Shown here: piece after piece, positions 17,122 to 26,304 of the stretch | How the letters are laid out: each line of letters opens with the position of its first letter | How positions within the stretch are numbered: position 1 is the first letter of the stretch | Origin: Legionella yabuuchiae | GTDB taxonomy: Bacteria; Pseudomonadota; Gammaproteobacteria; Legionellales; Legionellaceae | Length of the DNA stretch: 64,000 nucleotides | Assembly: GCF_900640115.1 (NCBI RefSeq) | Contig: NZ_CAAAIW010000013.1 | Location: 1 to 64,000, forward strand | Direction: 5' to 3' | The notes under the pieces: model-generated | Databases searched by the model: none | Seen by the model: the letters and a program-made list of their open reading frames with translations, nothing else | What the model was told of the DNA's origin: nothing | Translations under genes and position numbers: made by a program

Positions 17122-18231
17122 TTACTGCGCTGATTTTAGGTTAAAATGAAGCTTTTGCCATCGCTGCGATCGACTGGTTCTGTCTTTGACTTCTCCAGCC
17201 AGTTGACCACATGCTGCGTCTATATCATCCCCGCGAGTCTTACGAGTGATTGTATTGATTCCTTTAGCGATTAACCGATCACGAAATGCATCAATTGTTT
17301 TTTGAGATGATCGCTCATACTGAGTCAAGGGAAAGGGATTGAAAGGAATCAAGTTAACTTTGGCAGGCACATTGCTTAGTAATTTAATTAATTGGTCGGC
17401 ATGTTCAGGTTGATCATTCACGTCTTTTAACATGACGTACTCAAAGGTAACTTTGCGTTTAGGTTCATCGTTAAAGTAATGACGACAAATATCCATTAAT
17501 TGTTTAAGCGGATATTTTTTATTGATTGGAACCAATACATTACGCAACTCATCCGTTGGCGCATGCAAAGAGACCGCAAGAGAAACAGGACTTACGTCTC
17601 GTAATCGTTCCATGTCGGGAATAACCCCTGAAGTGCTCAGAGTAACCCGCTTTTTAGATAACCCATAAGCATAGTCATCCATCATGATATCCATGGCGGC
17701 AACCACGTTATCAAAATTAAGTAATGGCTCTCCCATTCCCATCATAACCACGTTGGTCACTTTCTTATCGTGTACGCCCTGCTGGGTTGATAATTCTCGA
17801 ACCGCAAACCACACCTGGCCAATGATTTCGGCAGTGGTTAAATTTCGATTGAACCCTTGTTTTGCTGTGGAACAAAAGCTGCAGTTCAGCGCGCATCCAA
17901 CTTGAGAAGAAACGCACAACGTGCCACGAGTAGATTCAGGAATATAAACTGTTTCAATGCAATTTCCACAATCTAGTTTTAATAACCACTTATGCGTACC
18001 ATCGTGGGATGTTTGGCAACTTACCAATTCTGGCAACCGAATTTCTGCAATTGAACTAAGTTTTTGTCGCAATGACTTACTGAGATTGTTCATTTGGGAA
18101 AAATCAGACAAACCAACTTGATGAATCCATTGCATCAATTGTTGCGCACGATATGGCTTCTCACCGCAGTCGTTCATAAACTGACGCATTTGCGAGTAAT
18201 TGAAGTTCAATAGATTAATTAACATACTCAT
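17122..18231 (-). CDS. rlmN: 23S rRNA/tRNA adenine-C2 methyltransferase RlmN
   Basis: A 369-residue radical-SAM enzyme. It methylates C2 of A2503 in 23S rRNA and A37 of some tRNAs. The iron-sulfur cysteines are 113, 117 and 120 (CALNCSFC). The SAM-binding [12 protein letters not shown] and the catalytic cysteine of the C-terminal tail (Cys341 in AACGQLAGE) are present, as is the RlmN-type N-terminal domain. The start codon ATG at 18231 gives normal length. It is separated from ndk by about 140 bases holding a GC-rich hairpin, and from pilW by 112 bases. Confidence 0.96.
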   Translation of the reverse strand: MSMLINLLNFNYSQMRQFMNDCGEKPYRAQQLMQWIHQVGLSDFSQMNNLSKSLRQKLSSIAEIRLPELVSCQTSHDGTHKWLLKLDCGNCIETVYIPESTRGTLCVSSQVGCALNCSFCSTAKQGFNRNLTTAEIIGQVWFAVRELSTQQGVHDKKVTNVVMMGMGEPLLNFDNVVAAMDIMMDDYAYGLSKKRVTLSTSGVIPDMERLRDVSPVSLAVSLHAPTDELRNVLVPINKKYPLKQLMDICRHYFNDEPKRKVTFEYVMLKDVNDQPEHADQLIKLLSNVPAKVNLIPFNPFPLTQYERSSQKTIDAFRDRLIAKGINTITRKTRGDDIDAACGQLAGEVKDRTSRSQRWQKLHFNLKSAQ

Positions 18232-18267
18232 CTTTACAACTCTGATTGATTTGCCTGTAGTTCACCT

Positions 18268-18294
18268 GGCTTGGTTCAAGGTTCGAGCCAAGCC
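18268..18294. terminator. GC-rich hairpin between ndk and rlmN
   Basis: A 10-bp stem (GGCTTGGTTC with GAGCCAAGCC) encloses a 7-base loop. It sits after ndk and before rlmN on the minus strand. No U-tract follows, so it could attenuate or separate the two transcripts rather than terminate fully. Confidence 0.35.
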
Positions 18295-18370
18295 TAGCCG
18301 CAATCGTCAGTAACACCAAGAAGCTAGACGCCTGGGTTCTGACACGCGGCTCAGATATGATCAAAAACGT

Positions 18371-18799
18371 TTAACCGCGTGGGCAAATTTCGTGCGGCTC
18401 GAAGAAAAATTGAATTTCTTGAGCGGCAGTTTCTTTACTGTCTGAACCATGAACCGCATTAGCATCAATGCTTTCAGCAAAGTCGGCACGGATCGTACCA
18501 GAAGCTGCTTCTTTAGGGTTTGTAGCGCCCATAATTTCACGATTTTTAGCAATTGCGTGGTTACCCTGTAACACCTGGATCATGACTGGACCAGAGATCA
18601 TGAATTCAACTAAGTCATTAAAAAAAGGTCGATCTTTATGGACCGCGTAAAAACCTTCAGCTTGTTCTCTGGATAATTGCATCATTTTTGCGGCAACAAT
18701 GTCTAAGCCACCCTCTTCAAAACGCGTGTAAATCTTGCCAATGACTGATTTTGCCACTGCATCTGGTTTAATAATAGACAATGTTAATTCGGTTGTCAT
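18371..18799 (-). CDS. ndk: Nucleoside diphosphate kinase
   Basis: A 142-residue enzyme that transfers phosphate between nucleoside triphosphates and diphosphates. It shows the family hallmarks: [12 protein letters not shown] at residues 6-17, the Kpn loop region ([13 protein letters not shown]), [14 protein letters not shown], and the phospho-accepting His117 in NAVHGSDS. Length matches the bacterial family (141-143). It lies upstream of rlmN in the same orientation, the conserved gammaproteobacterial arrangement. Confidence 0.97.
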   Translation of the reverse strand: MTTELTLSIIKPDAVAKSVIGKIYTRFEEGGLDIVAAKMMQLSREQAEGFYAVHKDRPFFNDLVEFMISGPVMIQVLQGNHAIAKNREIMGATNPKEAASGTIRADFAESIDANAVHGSDSKETAAQEIQFFFEPHEICPRG

Positions 18800-18938
18800 G
18801 GTAACTCCGGTTTATGATTATTAAAAATCAGTCATTATACATGAAATAAAAGCAAACTGGCTAGCAAATCAAGGCAGCTAATCTACGGGGGATAGTCAAT
18901 AAATCAGAATGCTTCCTCAAAACATCAATCCTGAAATT

Positions 18939-19811
18939 TTATTCACCGATTTTGGAATCAAAGTGTAAGGCTTCGAGATTTTCTTCGACTTTCTCAGGGG
19001 TTGGTCTATAGTCGGGAAGATTAGCCATCAGTTCGTTAACGCGTAAAATCAAATCATGGAATTGGGATCGCATGCTTCGCATCGTGCTGAGCATATCAGC
19101 GCACTGTTCACTGAACCCCTCTAGAGCTTGATCAATGTCTTTAGTATGGCTAACAAATGCCTGTAAAGGCTGGCTTATTTGACTCATCTGTTGAGCATCA
19201 AGTTTGACCCCTAGCCTCTGGTGTAGAATTGTCCAAAACGAAGAGTTTTGATCAGTTATTTCATCCTCGTTGCCCTCATAACGAGCAATCGCCGCTTGAG
19301 TTGCTTTTTTTATCTCAGGAACTGATTTGTCACTATTGGAACTGCTGTTAACTTTTTCCGCCACACTCTGGAGAGATTGTTGCAACAATTTCGCGTGATT
19401 GATCAAATTTGCCTGACTGTCTGCAATTAAGCGTTTATGTGCTGTCTCATCCTCTGAAAACTCATCGTTCAGACGTTTTAAATGATTACGCTCCTCTTCT
19501 AAGCTTTCCCGAACACTAACTCCAGGAGCGTCTTCTGGTTTATCCGCATCGCCGGATAATAAATAACTGATGAATTGCTTTTGAACATAGCTTTGATAAT
19601 CAGTAGCCTGTTGCATGATGATCCCGGTGTATACATGCTTTAAAGGAATGCGAAGCAATTTATAATACACATTGCGAGGATTCTTAACGACGCTAATTAA
19701 ATCCTTATGATCAAAACGGATATTAAATCGACCTAATATACGCTCAGCAGTCAGTATACCGTACGTTGAAAACCATTGTTCTAATTCAATATCTTTAGGT
19801 TCATTTTTCAT
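18939..19811 (-). CDS. Hypothetical coiled-coil protein
   Basis: An unrecognised 290-residue cytoplasmic-looking protein. The first 90 residues form a globular domain with hydrophobic helices (LEQWFSTYGILTAERILGRF). Residues 100-150 are strongly helical and charged (SLEEERNHLKRLNDEFSEDE), then a Ser-rich linker (SSSNSDKSV) and another long helical segment to about 270. The tail has prolines and acids. There is no signal peptide or membrane span. It is divergent from miaE with only about 50 bases between, and downstream of no operon partner. Possibly a Legionella-specific regulatory or secreted protein; no functional clue is visible. Confidence 0.6.
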   Translation of the reverse strand: MKNEPKDIELEQWFSTYGILTAERILGRFNIRFDHKDLISVVKNPRNVYYKLLRIPLKHVYTGIIMQQATDYQSYVQKQFISYLLSGDADKPEDAPGVSVRESLEEERNHLKRLNDEFSEDETAHKRLIADSQANLINHAKLLQQSLQSVAEKVNSSSNSDKSVPEIKKATQAAIARYEGNEDEITDQNSSFWTILHQRLGVKLDAQQMSQISQPLQAFVSHTKDIDQALEGFSEQCADMLSTMRSMRSQFHDLILRVNELMANLPDYRPTPEKVEENLEALHFDSKIGE

Positions 19812-19863
19812 AATTTTTCAGAAACCAGTTATACTAGTGTTTTTTAATAAGTATAGCTTAACT

Positions 19864-20484
19864 ATGTTTGCCACAGAAGTTAATGATTTTCAATCGCTTT
19901 CTACTTTTTTAAGAATACCAACACCCCAAGCCTGGTTAAATCAGGCGACTCTTCAACTTCCGCTGTTATTAATTGATCATGCTCATTGTGAGCGCAAAGC
20001 AGCAGCGACTGCAATAAATTTCATGAGCAAGTACCCAGAAGAGTCGAAGCTAGTCGAAATTATGTCCCCCTTGGCACGAGAAGAACTGTTACATTTCGAA
20101 AAAGTCATTCAGTTGCTTAAAAAAAGAGACATTAAATTTGGTCCGCTAAAGCCATCACGTTATGCTTTGCGGCTTCATCAGGCTGTGACTAAACAATGCG
20201 GAAAAGAACGACTCACTGATCAGTTAATTGTAGGTGCTATTATTGAGGCTCGTTCTTGTGAGCGATTTAGAATGCTTGCTGCGAGCCTTTCGGATTCCGA
20301 ACTAACTAAATTTTATTTATCTTTAGCTAAATCTGAAGCGCGTCATTTTGAAGATTATCTCAAATTAGCAACCCTTTACGGTGGGGATATTACAAAACGA
20401 ATTGAGCTACTGTTGGATATTGAAAACGAAACGATTACCTCCCACGAGACAGTCTTTAGGTTTCATAGTGGTATTTTAGTCTGA
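19864..20484 (+). CDS. miaE: tRNA-(ms2io6A37) hydroxylase MiaE
   Basis: A diiron ferritin-fold enzyme of about 206 residues that hydroxylates the isopentenyl group of ms2i6A37 in tRNA. Family signatures are the N-terminal FLRIPTPQAWLNQA, LLIDHAHCERKAAATAINF with metal ligands Glu and His, LAREELLHFEKV, VGAIIEARSCERF and SEARHFEDYLKLA. The frame can begin at a GTG (19837), but the ATG at 19864 aligns better with known MiaE starts. It is monocistronic and divergent from the preceding unknown gene. Confidence 0.93.
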   Translation: MFATEVNDFQSLSTFLRIPTPQAWLNQATLQLPLLLIDHAHCERKAAATAINFMSKYPEESKLVEIMSPLAREELLHFEKVIQLLKKRDIKFGPLKPSRYALRLHQAVTKQCGKERLTDQLIVGAIIEARSCERFRMLAASLSDSELTKFYLSLAKSEARHFEDYLKLATLYGGDITKRIELLLDIENETITSHETVFRFHSGILV

Positions 20485-20531
20485 AATCTAAAATGTACTG
20501 CATCTACTCAAAACTTAATTTGAATCTTGGA

Positions 20532-20575
20532 GAACGGTCGGATTTTAGTTTAAGAAGCTCTAAATACGACCGTTC
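20532..20575. terminator. Hairpin between convergent miaE and the 176-aa gene
   Basis: GAACGGTCG (20532-20540) pairs perfectly with CGACCGTTC (20567-20575); an inner TTTAG/CTAAA stem continues the hairpin. It lies between two convergent genes and would be present in both transcripts. U-tracts are lacking. Confidence 0.45.
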
Positions 20576-20688
20576 CTTGCTGCGGAGTGAGCCATTATTG
20601 GCAACGTCCCTAAGGTTTCGCATGGGATAACTGTTTAGATAGGTTGCCAAACGATTGCTAAAATGATGCCAAGGCCAGCAATGAAGTT

Positions 20689-21219
20689 TTAAGGCTTAGG
20701 ACTTGGCGATTGTTGCTCTTCCAGCTGCTGGTCAGAAGGCTCAGGGTTTACTCCATGTTCCTTCGCTAATTTCTTAAGCTCGTCAAGATTATCTTTATGT
20801 TTGTGAACTTTCTGGAGATTGTTTGAATGTGTTCTCTCGTCCATCCAGCTTTTTAAAGATGCCAATCCTTTTTCAGTTAGCTTAAGGGAAGCAATCGCTT
20901 CATTTAGTTTAAGGCATGCAACAAGGATCTGGCTCATGATTGCAGCCCAGCTATCGTATCCCATCATTCCACGTTCTTTTAGTTTTTTAGTGTTATCTTG
21001 AACATCTTTCCAAAGTTCATTAACATGTTCTTCATTAATATCTAAATTTGCGATACGTTCTTGTGTACGAACTCGAGACTCTTGATATCTCTGTTGCATC
21101 GTTTTATCCAAAGCCTTAAAAAGCGCATCCAGTTCAGCCATTTTTCTTTTGGCTTCTTCTTCTTGTGCCTTAGTCATGTTTTCTGGCAAAGGTATTTGTG
21201 GTAATTGTGCAGGTGCCAT
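20689..21219 (-). CDS. Hypothetical helical protein in the minC-lpxH operon
   Basis: An unrecognised 176-residue, highly charged, almost entirely helical protein. It starts MAPAQLPQIPLPENMT, a Pro-rich leader. Helical segments follow (AKRKMAELDALFKALDKTMQ, VNELWKDVQDNTKKLKERG, one more hydrophobic helix around AAIMSQILVACLKLNEAIAS), and it ends in a Gln/Pro/Ser-rich tail. It begins 8 bases after the lpxH stop, and its ribosome site AGGAACGG overlaps that spacing, so it is probably translated from the same mRNA. A linked role is not implied. It could also be a secreted substrate. Confidence 0.6.
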   Translation of the reverse strand: MAPAQLPQIPLPENMTKAQEEEAKRKMAELDALFKALDKTMQQRYQESRVRTQERIANLDINEEHVNELWKDVQDNTKKLKERGMMGYDSWAAIMSQILVACLKLNEAIASLKLTEKGLASLKSWMDERTHSNNLQKVHKHKDNLDELKKLAKEHGVNPEPSDQQLEEQQSPSPKP

Positions 21220-21227
21220 AACCGTTC

Positions 21228-21944
21228 CTATATTAGATCAAAATAAAAACCATTTGCTTTATCATAACACAGTAGACGCGGGATGTCATCCCAGTCGCTT
21301 AAAACAATCTGTTTGTATGTGATTTGTTTGGCCTTATGATATTTGATTTCAGGCCTATGAATATGACCATGAATGACCGTCTGGACTTTATTGCGGTTCA
21401 TTTCCGCGATCATGGCTTCAGGTACAATCTCTAATTGATAATCAGATTTACTAGATTGCTGACTACGTTGTCGAACACCAAACACAATTTTTTTACGAAG
21501 CGAAAGAGGCATAGCTTGAAACATCCTAAAAAAAACCCGATTTCTGGTTAAGCGACGTAACCACTGATGAGAGACATCTCTGCTGCAATATTGGTCGCCA
21601 TGGGTCAATAAGATAGATTCATGATTCAATGTTATGATTAAAGGGTCTGTTATAATTTGAATGTTTGCAAGCTTAGCAAAACGTTGCCCGATTAAAAAAT
21701 CACGATTCCCTCGCATAAAATAAATCTCTATCCCTTGTGATTGCAACCAAGCTAAACGCTTAGCAATAGATTCGCTCCAGTCATCTAAAGCATCATCACC
21801 AGCCCAGACGTGGAAAAAATCCCCAAGAATGTATAATTGAGTTGTATTTTTAGAGGCCCAATCAATAAAGTGATTAAATCGTTCAGTAATGTCTGGCTGC
21901 TGAGGATTTAAATGCAGATCGGAAATAAAAACAGCCTCTATCAT
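21228..21944 (-). CDS. lpxH: UDP-2,3-diacylglucosamine diphosphatase LpxH
   Basis: A 238-residue calcineurin-like metallophosphoesterase that cleaves UDP-2,3-diacylglucosamine to lipid X in lipid A synthesis, at the inner-membrane surface. Metal-binding motifs are FISDLHLN, LGDFFHVWAGDD, GNRDFLIG, LTHGDQYC and HGHIHRPE, in the order of the family. Length is typical (about 240). The ATG overlaps the stop of minC (ATGA), so the genes are translationally coupled. Confidence 0.95.
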   Translation of the reverse strand: MIEAVFISDLHLNPQQPDITERFNHFIDWASKNTTQLYILGDFFHVWAGDDALDDWSESIAKRLAWLQSQGIEIYFMRGNRDFLIGQRFAKLANIQIITDPLIITLNHESILLTHGDQYCSRDVSHQWLRRLTRNRVFFRMFQAMPLSLRKKIVFGVRQRSQQSSKSDYQLEIVPEAMIAEMNRNKVQTVIHGHIHRPEIKYHKAKQITYKQIVLSDWDDIPRLLCYDKANGFYFDLI

Positions 21945-22660
21945 ACCGGCTCAATTTGAATTTGATCGTCTTGAAGATAAATTTGACATGGACCTGAGAT
22001 AGGTTTAATTGCATCACTTAAGCGATAAAAGCCGGCTATGGATACCAACTCCGCCTCAAGGGATTGACAAAATATTCTGGCCTGCTTATTGCCATTTATG
22101 CCTGCCAGCGCCCTTCCTCTTAGTGCCCCATAAACGTGTATATTGCCATCGGACAACAATTCTGCACCATTACTGACCGCTGCTGTAATGATTAGATCAC
22201 CTTTGCTAACCATTTGCTGGCCAGAACGCACTGGGACTGTAATCATTTTATTCACAATTTGTGGTTTTTTATTTGCTTTGGGAGACACAGGGGCGTTCAT
22301 AATGGGTTTATCGTGGCTTGAGGATGCATTCATAACCGCCAATCCTTGTACTTGAGCCAAGGTCTCAAGCATTGGATTGCCTCCTTGAACCGCCACAGGA
22401 ACTAACCCTTTTTCACGCGCACATTGGCAGATAGCTTGTATATCTAATGGAGCGCCATTGAGATGTGAGCAATCCAAGATAACTGGAATATTTTTGAAAA
22501 GATTTGGCGCTTGTGCAACAACTTCGGAAAGCTGTTCTGCAAACAATTTAACTTCAGAACTTACCAGACTTAACACTGTTAAAGTATACAATCTGCCTTT
22601 TAATTTAAACGCTTGTGTTTTCAATGCATTATCATTCATAGCCGCAATATCCAACGCCAT
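21941..22660 (-). CDS. minC: Septum-site determining protein MinC
   Basis: A 239-residue cell-division inhibitor that blocks FtsZ assembly away from midcell. The N-terminal domain (FKLKGRLYTLTVLSL and on to about 110) is followed by an unstructured Pro/Lys linker. The C-terminal beta-helix domain has VRSGQQMVSKGDLIITAAVS, GAELLSDGNIHVYGALRGRA and LEAELVSIAGFYRL. No minD or minE lies next to it, unlike the usual minCDE operon; instead it is coupled to lpxH. It is divergent from fadD across a 50-base gap. Confidence 0.93.
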   Translation of the reverse strand: MALDIAAMNDNALKTQAFKLKGRLYTLTVLSLVSSEVKLFAEQLSEVVAQAPNLFKNIPVILDCSHLNGAPLDIQAICQCAREKGLVPVAVQGGNPMLETLAQVQGLAVMNASSSHDKPIMNAPVSPKANKKPQIVNKMITVPVRSGQQMVSKGDLIITAAVSNGAELLSDGNIHVYGALRGRALAGINGNKQARIFCQSLEAELVSIAGFYRLSDAIKPISGPCQIYLQDDQIQIEPV

Positions 22661-22710
22661 TTTTTTTGTTTATACTATTATGCAGGAATAAATAACAGAA
22701 GGCCAATACC

Positions 22711-24366
22711 GTGGATAAAATTTGGTTAGAGAGTTATCAGGAAGGCGTCCCTCATGAAATTAGTATTGAGGACTACCAATCCATCACCGATTTATTTAAG
22801 AAATCCTGCAGTAAATATAAAGATAGAATAGCCTACGTCAATATGAATACGGGTTTAACTTATGAGACGGTGGATACCTTAAGCAAACAGTTCGCTTCCT
22901 ATTTGCAGCAGCTAGGCTTGAAAAGAGGCGCGCGTGTAGCAATTATGATGCCAAACTTATTGCAATATCCCATAGCATTATTTGGTATCTTGAGAGGGGG
23001 GTTTATTGTCGTCAATACCAATCCCTTATATACCAGTGATGAGTTAACCCATCAACTCAATGACTCTGGTGCAGAAGCGATTGTAGTATTAGCTAATTTT
23101 GCCCATACGGTCGAAAAATCTTTGCCTAATCTTCCTAATTTAAAACAAGTCATCGTGACCCAAATTGGCGATTTATTTCCAGGGTTTAAGCGTATTGTTG
23201 TGAATGCTGTGGTGAAATACATCAAAAAAATGGTTCCCGATTATACGATTCCAAACGCCATTTCTTTTAATCAAGCGCTTGAACAAGGACGATCTAACCC
23301 TCTAACTGAAGTGGAATGCAACCATGACGATGTAGCTTTTTTACAATATACCGGCGGGACTACCGGCGTCGCTAAGGGGGCTATGCTTTCGCATGGCAAT
23401 ATGATTGCTAATGTGTTGCAAGCTAGTGCGTGGATATCACCGTTACATTTAGACGAACATGAAATTATTATTACTGCTCTGCCGCTCTATCATATTTTTT
23501 CATTAACCGCGAATTGCTTAACTTTTTTAAACATGGGGGCAAAAAATATTTTAATCACCAATCCCCGCGACTTGTCACATTTCATAAAAGAAATCAAAGA
23601 CACAGGCTTTACCGCGATAACGGGGGTAAATACGCTGTTTAATGCATTATTGAACCATCCAGACTTAGGAAAGATAGACTTTTCAAAAGTAAAGCTTGCT
23701 TTAGCAGGTGGTATGGCGTTGCAAAAAAGTGTTTCGATGAAATGGCGCGAAAAAACAAAGGCTGATATTCTGGAAGCCTATGGCCTAACGGAAACAAGTC
23801 CTGCTGTAACCATCAATCCAATGTATGTCAAAGAATATAATAGTAGTATAGGGCTTCCACTCCCTTCTACAGAGATTTCGATTCGCGATGACAAAGGCAA
23901 TGAGTTGCCTTTGCATGAAAAAGGCGAGCTTTGCGTCCGCGGACCGCAGGTCATGTCTGGATATTGGCAAAAACAAGATGAAACTGAGTTGGTATTTTGG
24001 CCGGATGGTTTTTTACGAACAGGAGATATTGCCAAAATCGATGATAAAGGATTTGTTTATCTCGTGGATCGTAAAAAAGATATGATTCTTGTTTCAGGGT
24101 TTAATGTATATCCCAACGAGGTAGAGCAAGTATTAACCATGCATCCAGGCATACTGGAGGCCGGCGTAATTGGTGTTAAAGTTGATGAATCAGGCGAGCG
24201 GGTTAAGGCGTGTATTGTAAAAAAAGACCCCAATCTAACAGAAGAAGACATCATTGCCCATTCACGAGAGCATTTAACTGCATATAAAGTGCCTAAAGTA
24301 ATTGAATTTTACGATGAATTACCTAAGACAAATGTCGGAAAAATATTACGCCGCGCATTAAAGTAA
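22711..24366 (+). CDS. fadD: Long-chain fatty-acyl-CoA ligase FadD
   Basis: A 551-residue AMP-binding enzyme activating long-chain fatty acids to acyl-CoA via acyl-AMP. It shows the P-loop YTGGTTGVAKGAMLSH, the adenylation motif EAYGLTETSP, RTGDIAKIDDKGFVYLVDRK, the hinge and gate residues KKDMILVSGFNVYPNEVE, and C-terminal Lys in PKTNVGKILRRAL. The start is a GTG at 22711 with AGAAGG 8 bases before it. Length is near E. coli FadD (561). It is monocistronic and is followed by a strong hairpin. Confidence 0.94.
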   Translation: MDKIWLESYQEGVPHEISIEDYQSITDLFKKSCSKYKDRIAYVNMNTGLTYETVDTLSKQFASYLQQLGLKRGARVAIMMPNLLQYPIALFGILRGGFIVVNTNPLYTSDELTHQLNDSGAEAIVVLANFAHTVEKSLPNLPNLKQVIVTQIGDLFPGFKRIVVNAVVKYIKKMVPDYTIPNAISFNQALEQGRSNPLTEVECNHDDVAFLQYTGGTTGVAKGAMLSHGNMIANVLQASAWISPLHLDEHEIIITALPLYHIFSLTANCLTFLNMGAKNILITNPRDLSHFIKEIKDTGFTAITGVNTLFNALLNHPDLGKIDFSKVKLALAGGMALQKSVSMKWREKTKADILEAYGLTETSPAVTINPMYVKEYNSSIGLPLPSTEISIRDDKGNELPLHEKGELCVRGPQVMSGYWQKQDETELVFWPDGFLRTGDIAKIDDKGFVYLVDRKKDMILVSGFNVYPNEVEQVLTMHPGILEAGVIGVKVDESGERVKACIVKKDPNLTEEDIIAHSREHLTAYKVPKVIEFYDELPKTNVGKILRRALK

Positions 24367-24374
24367 TGCGAATT

Positions 24375-24404
24375 CGACCCAACGCCATAAATGGCATTGG
24401 GTCG
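24375..24404 (+). terminator. fadD terminator hairpin
   Basis: A 13-bp near-perfect stem (CGACCCAACGCCA with TGGCATTGGGTCG) has a 4-base loop and starts 8 bases after the fadD stop. Only TT follows, so the U-tract is poor. Confidence 0.6.
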
Positions 24405-24525
24405 TTAAAGGGGCGTTATCCGGTAAAAAAGCACCTACTTTGAATATGAGATGCATCATAAATTCACCTATGTTACTTATCTGCAACGCACAGACGTAGT
24501 CAACTATTTTCCTACGATTGACGGA

Positions 24526-24556
24526 TTGATGTTATTTTAATCTGTTGTGTTATAAT
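24526..24556 (+). promoter_or_regulatory. Promoter candidate of the 24586 gene
   Basis: A perfect TATAAT (24551-24556) lies 29 bases before the start codon. TTGATG (24526-24531) lies 19 bases upstream of it, a slightly long spacing. No PmrA-type CTTAA direct repeat is visible here, in contrast to the paralogue at 6776. Confidence 0.45.
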
Positions 24557-24585
24557 TTGTCCAAAATAAATTTGGAGTCATAGTA

Positions 24586-25746
24586 ATGCATACTCAAGCC
24601 GATGCGTCTATGTATAAAAATGCCGTGAAATGGATTCATGAACATCCTAATGACACACGCATTTCAGAAGATATAAAGAAAAATTTTTTGAGTTTTAATG
24701 AATTGCCACCAAAGGATAAAGCCGAGCTGATCACGGCCTTACATGCGGCATTAAAAACCACTGGTTTACCTGAGGAGATTAAACAATCGTTGCTTTATCT
24801 GTCCTTTGATTTTGGCGCGTTACCTGATGATTTGATTTTGTTCATTGGTAATTATTTAAACAAATCTGATAAAAAAAGTCTAGAACGTGTTTCAAAGAGA
24901 ATGGATACACTTTTCCAACGACAAAAACGACTCTTGGATAAATTCCTGCAACGTGTGGCCTATGGCGAGCAGGATAAGGTAGAGGCATTATTTACAGAGG
25001 TATATCGAGATAATGAGGGAAAGAGACAAGAAGCCCTCCTGCATCAAGGAAGATTTACCGATTATTCTGGTCGAACCTTCAAATGTTCCGCTTATGAATA
25101 CGCCTATTGGGCGAAAGATACCCATATGTGTCGCATGCTAGAGCGTTATATGGATGATGCGACCAAAGCAGAAATGTTAGCACGTGTTAATGAAATAGAA
25201 CACACAGGACTTTCGTATACCCAACACGGTGTTGCCTATTGCACGCATCATTTTGATTTTACGCCGTTGATACAAGCACTCCAATTCTACGTTGATAACT
25301 ATGATGTATGGAATGCTGCGCGTAATCGGGATGCCCTCAATACGGCTTGGTTAGACGTCGGTAAAGCGCAGCGCAATGTTCCTGTTCACGTCGCTCAAGA
25401 ATATTGCCGACGAGACCGCTCGTTTGACCCGCGGCCTGAGTTCAACGAAGCAACATTACCGCGGGAGTTAACTTTTTGGAACTGGCAAGCTGGGCGTTAT
25501 GATCCTTGGTTTCCTTTAACGGCTTCTAATTCTCGTCTTGGTTTCGATTTTGCATTAACAGGCGCGCACCAAGGGAAATACAGGAACCTCTCACTCATGC
25601 ACGCCAAGGATGTTCCGGCGGAGCGGCGACTCGGCGCTCTGGATCTTGCGGCTATTACTCGTCTCGATGAAGTGCGAACCGTTGAACTCACGCAATCGCG
25701 TAAACATTTAAGCCCGCTTGCATTATCACAGAGTATGAGTGTTTGA
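24586..25746 (+). CDS. F-box-like protein with DYSGR module, paralogue of the 6776 gene
   Basis: A 386-residue soluble protein. Residues 1-75 are an extra helical domain. An F-box-like segment spans about 79-112 (LPDDLILFIGNYLNKSDKKS, then LERVSKRMDTLF). The motif DYSGRTFKCSAYEYAYWAKD is at 159-178, and FPLTASNSRLGFDFALTG at about 309-326. These blocks and their order match the protein encoded at 6776-7831. TTTGGAG lies about 9 bases before the ATG. There is no signal peptide. Candidate Dot/Icm substrate acting on host ubiquitination if the F-box is functional; both points are inferences. The 3' third looks somewhat more GC-rich by eye than its surroundings. Confidence 0.65.
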   Translation: MHTQADASMYKNAVKWIHEHPNDTRISEDIKKNFLSFNELPPKDKAELITALHAALKTTGLPEEIKQSLLYLSFDFGALPDDLILFIGNYLNKSDKKSLERVSKRMDTLFQRQKRLLDKFLQRVAYGEQDKVEALFTEVYRDNEGKRQEALLHQGRFTDYSGRTFKCSAYEYAYWAKDTHMCRMLERYMDDATKAEMLARVNEIEHTGLSYTQHGVAYCTHHFDFTPLIQALQFYVDNYDVWNAARNRDALNTAWLDVGKAQRNVPVHVAQEYCRRDRSFDPRPEFNEATLPRELTFWNWQAGRYDPWFPLTASNSRLGFDFALTGAHQGKYRNLSLMHAKDVPAERRLGALDLAAITRLDEVRTVELTQSRKHLSPLALSQSMSV

Positions 25747-25774
25747 TTAGAACTCGGTCGAGAAAACTTTCGAA

Positions 25775-26299
25775 TTAGTGTTTTGGTTTTTTGTCCGAAA
25801 CGAAGGACTTGGTGACGAAATTATCAACACACAATTGCTTCATAATTCTAGCCGTGGCTCCCCAGACTAACTGGTGGTAGGCTAAGTATTGACAACTAAT
25901 AATTTTTTTACCCGCTTTTTCAATCGATAAGTCTTGGTAATTCTCGATGGATGTAACCTCTTTCATGGGTAAACTGATTATATCAACCACCTCATGTTGA
26001 TTCATCACATAAGGTTTTACGTTAGTAATTTTAGCCAGCCAAGGATATATAATTTTACCAATCAGCGTATATTCAGGCTTAAGCGCTTTGACTAGGCCAA
26101 CTCTTGAAGCCTCAATCCCAAGCTCTTCATGAAGTTCTCGTAATGCAGTAGACCACAAGTCCTGGTCTTGTATATCTCTCTTTCCCCCAGGAAAACAAAA
26201 CTCTCCTGGATGATGTCGTAATGATTCATTTCGTTTCGTCAAAATCAAAGAATCGGTTTCTAATTCGTGAAGTAAAATAACTGCGGATTCTCTAGTCAT
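25775..26299 (-). CDS. Nudix hydrolase, CoA pyrophosphatase-like
   Basis: A 174-residue enzyme with a Nudix box at 39-62 (GKRDIQDQD then TALRELHEELGI), preceded by the CoA-type context LTKRNESLRHHPGEFCFPGG. The FPGG-x-x-D spacing and LRHHPG are characteristic of the CoA/acyl-CoA diphosphatase subfamily (NudL, PCD1). The C-terminal segment around LAYHQLVWGATARIM matches the family's W-G-x-TA motif. It starts 5 bases after the pabB stop and likely ends the accD-folC-dedD-cvpA-pabB transcript. Confidence 0.85.
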   Translation of the reverse strand: MTRESAVILLHELETDSLILTKRNESLRHHPGEFCFPGGKRDIQDQDLWSTALRELHEELGIEASRVGLVKALKPEYTLIGKIIYPWLAKITNVKPYVMNQHEVVDIISLPMKEVTSIENYQDLSIEKAGKKIISCQYLAYHQLVWGATARIMKQLCVDNFVTKSFVSDKKPKH

Positions 26300-26304
26300 G
26301 TCAA

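Noticed and set aside
18268-18294. Possible tRNA because of GGTTC-like segments
   Set aside because: Only one 10-bp hairpin is present; no acceptor, D or anticodon arms can be formed around it.
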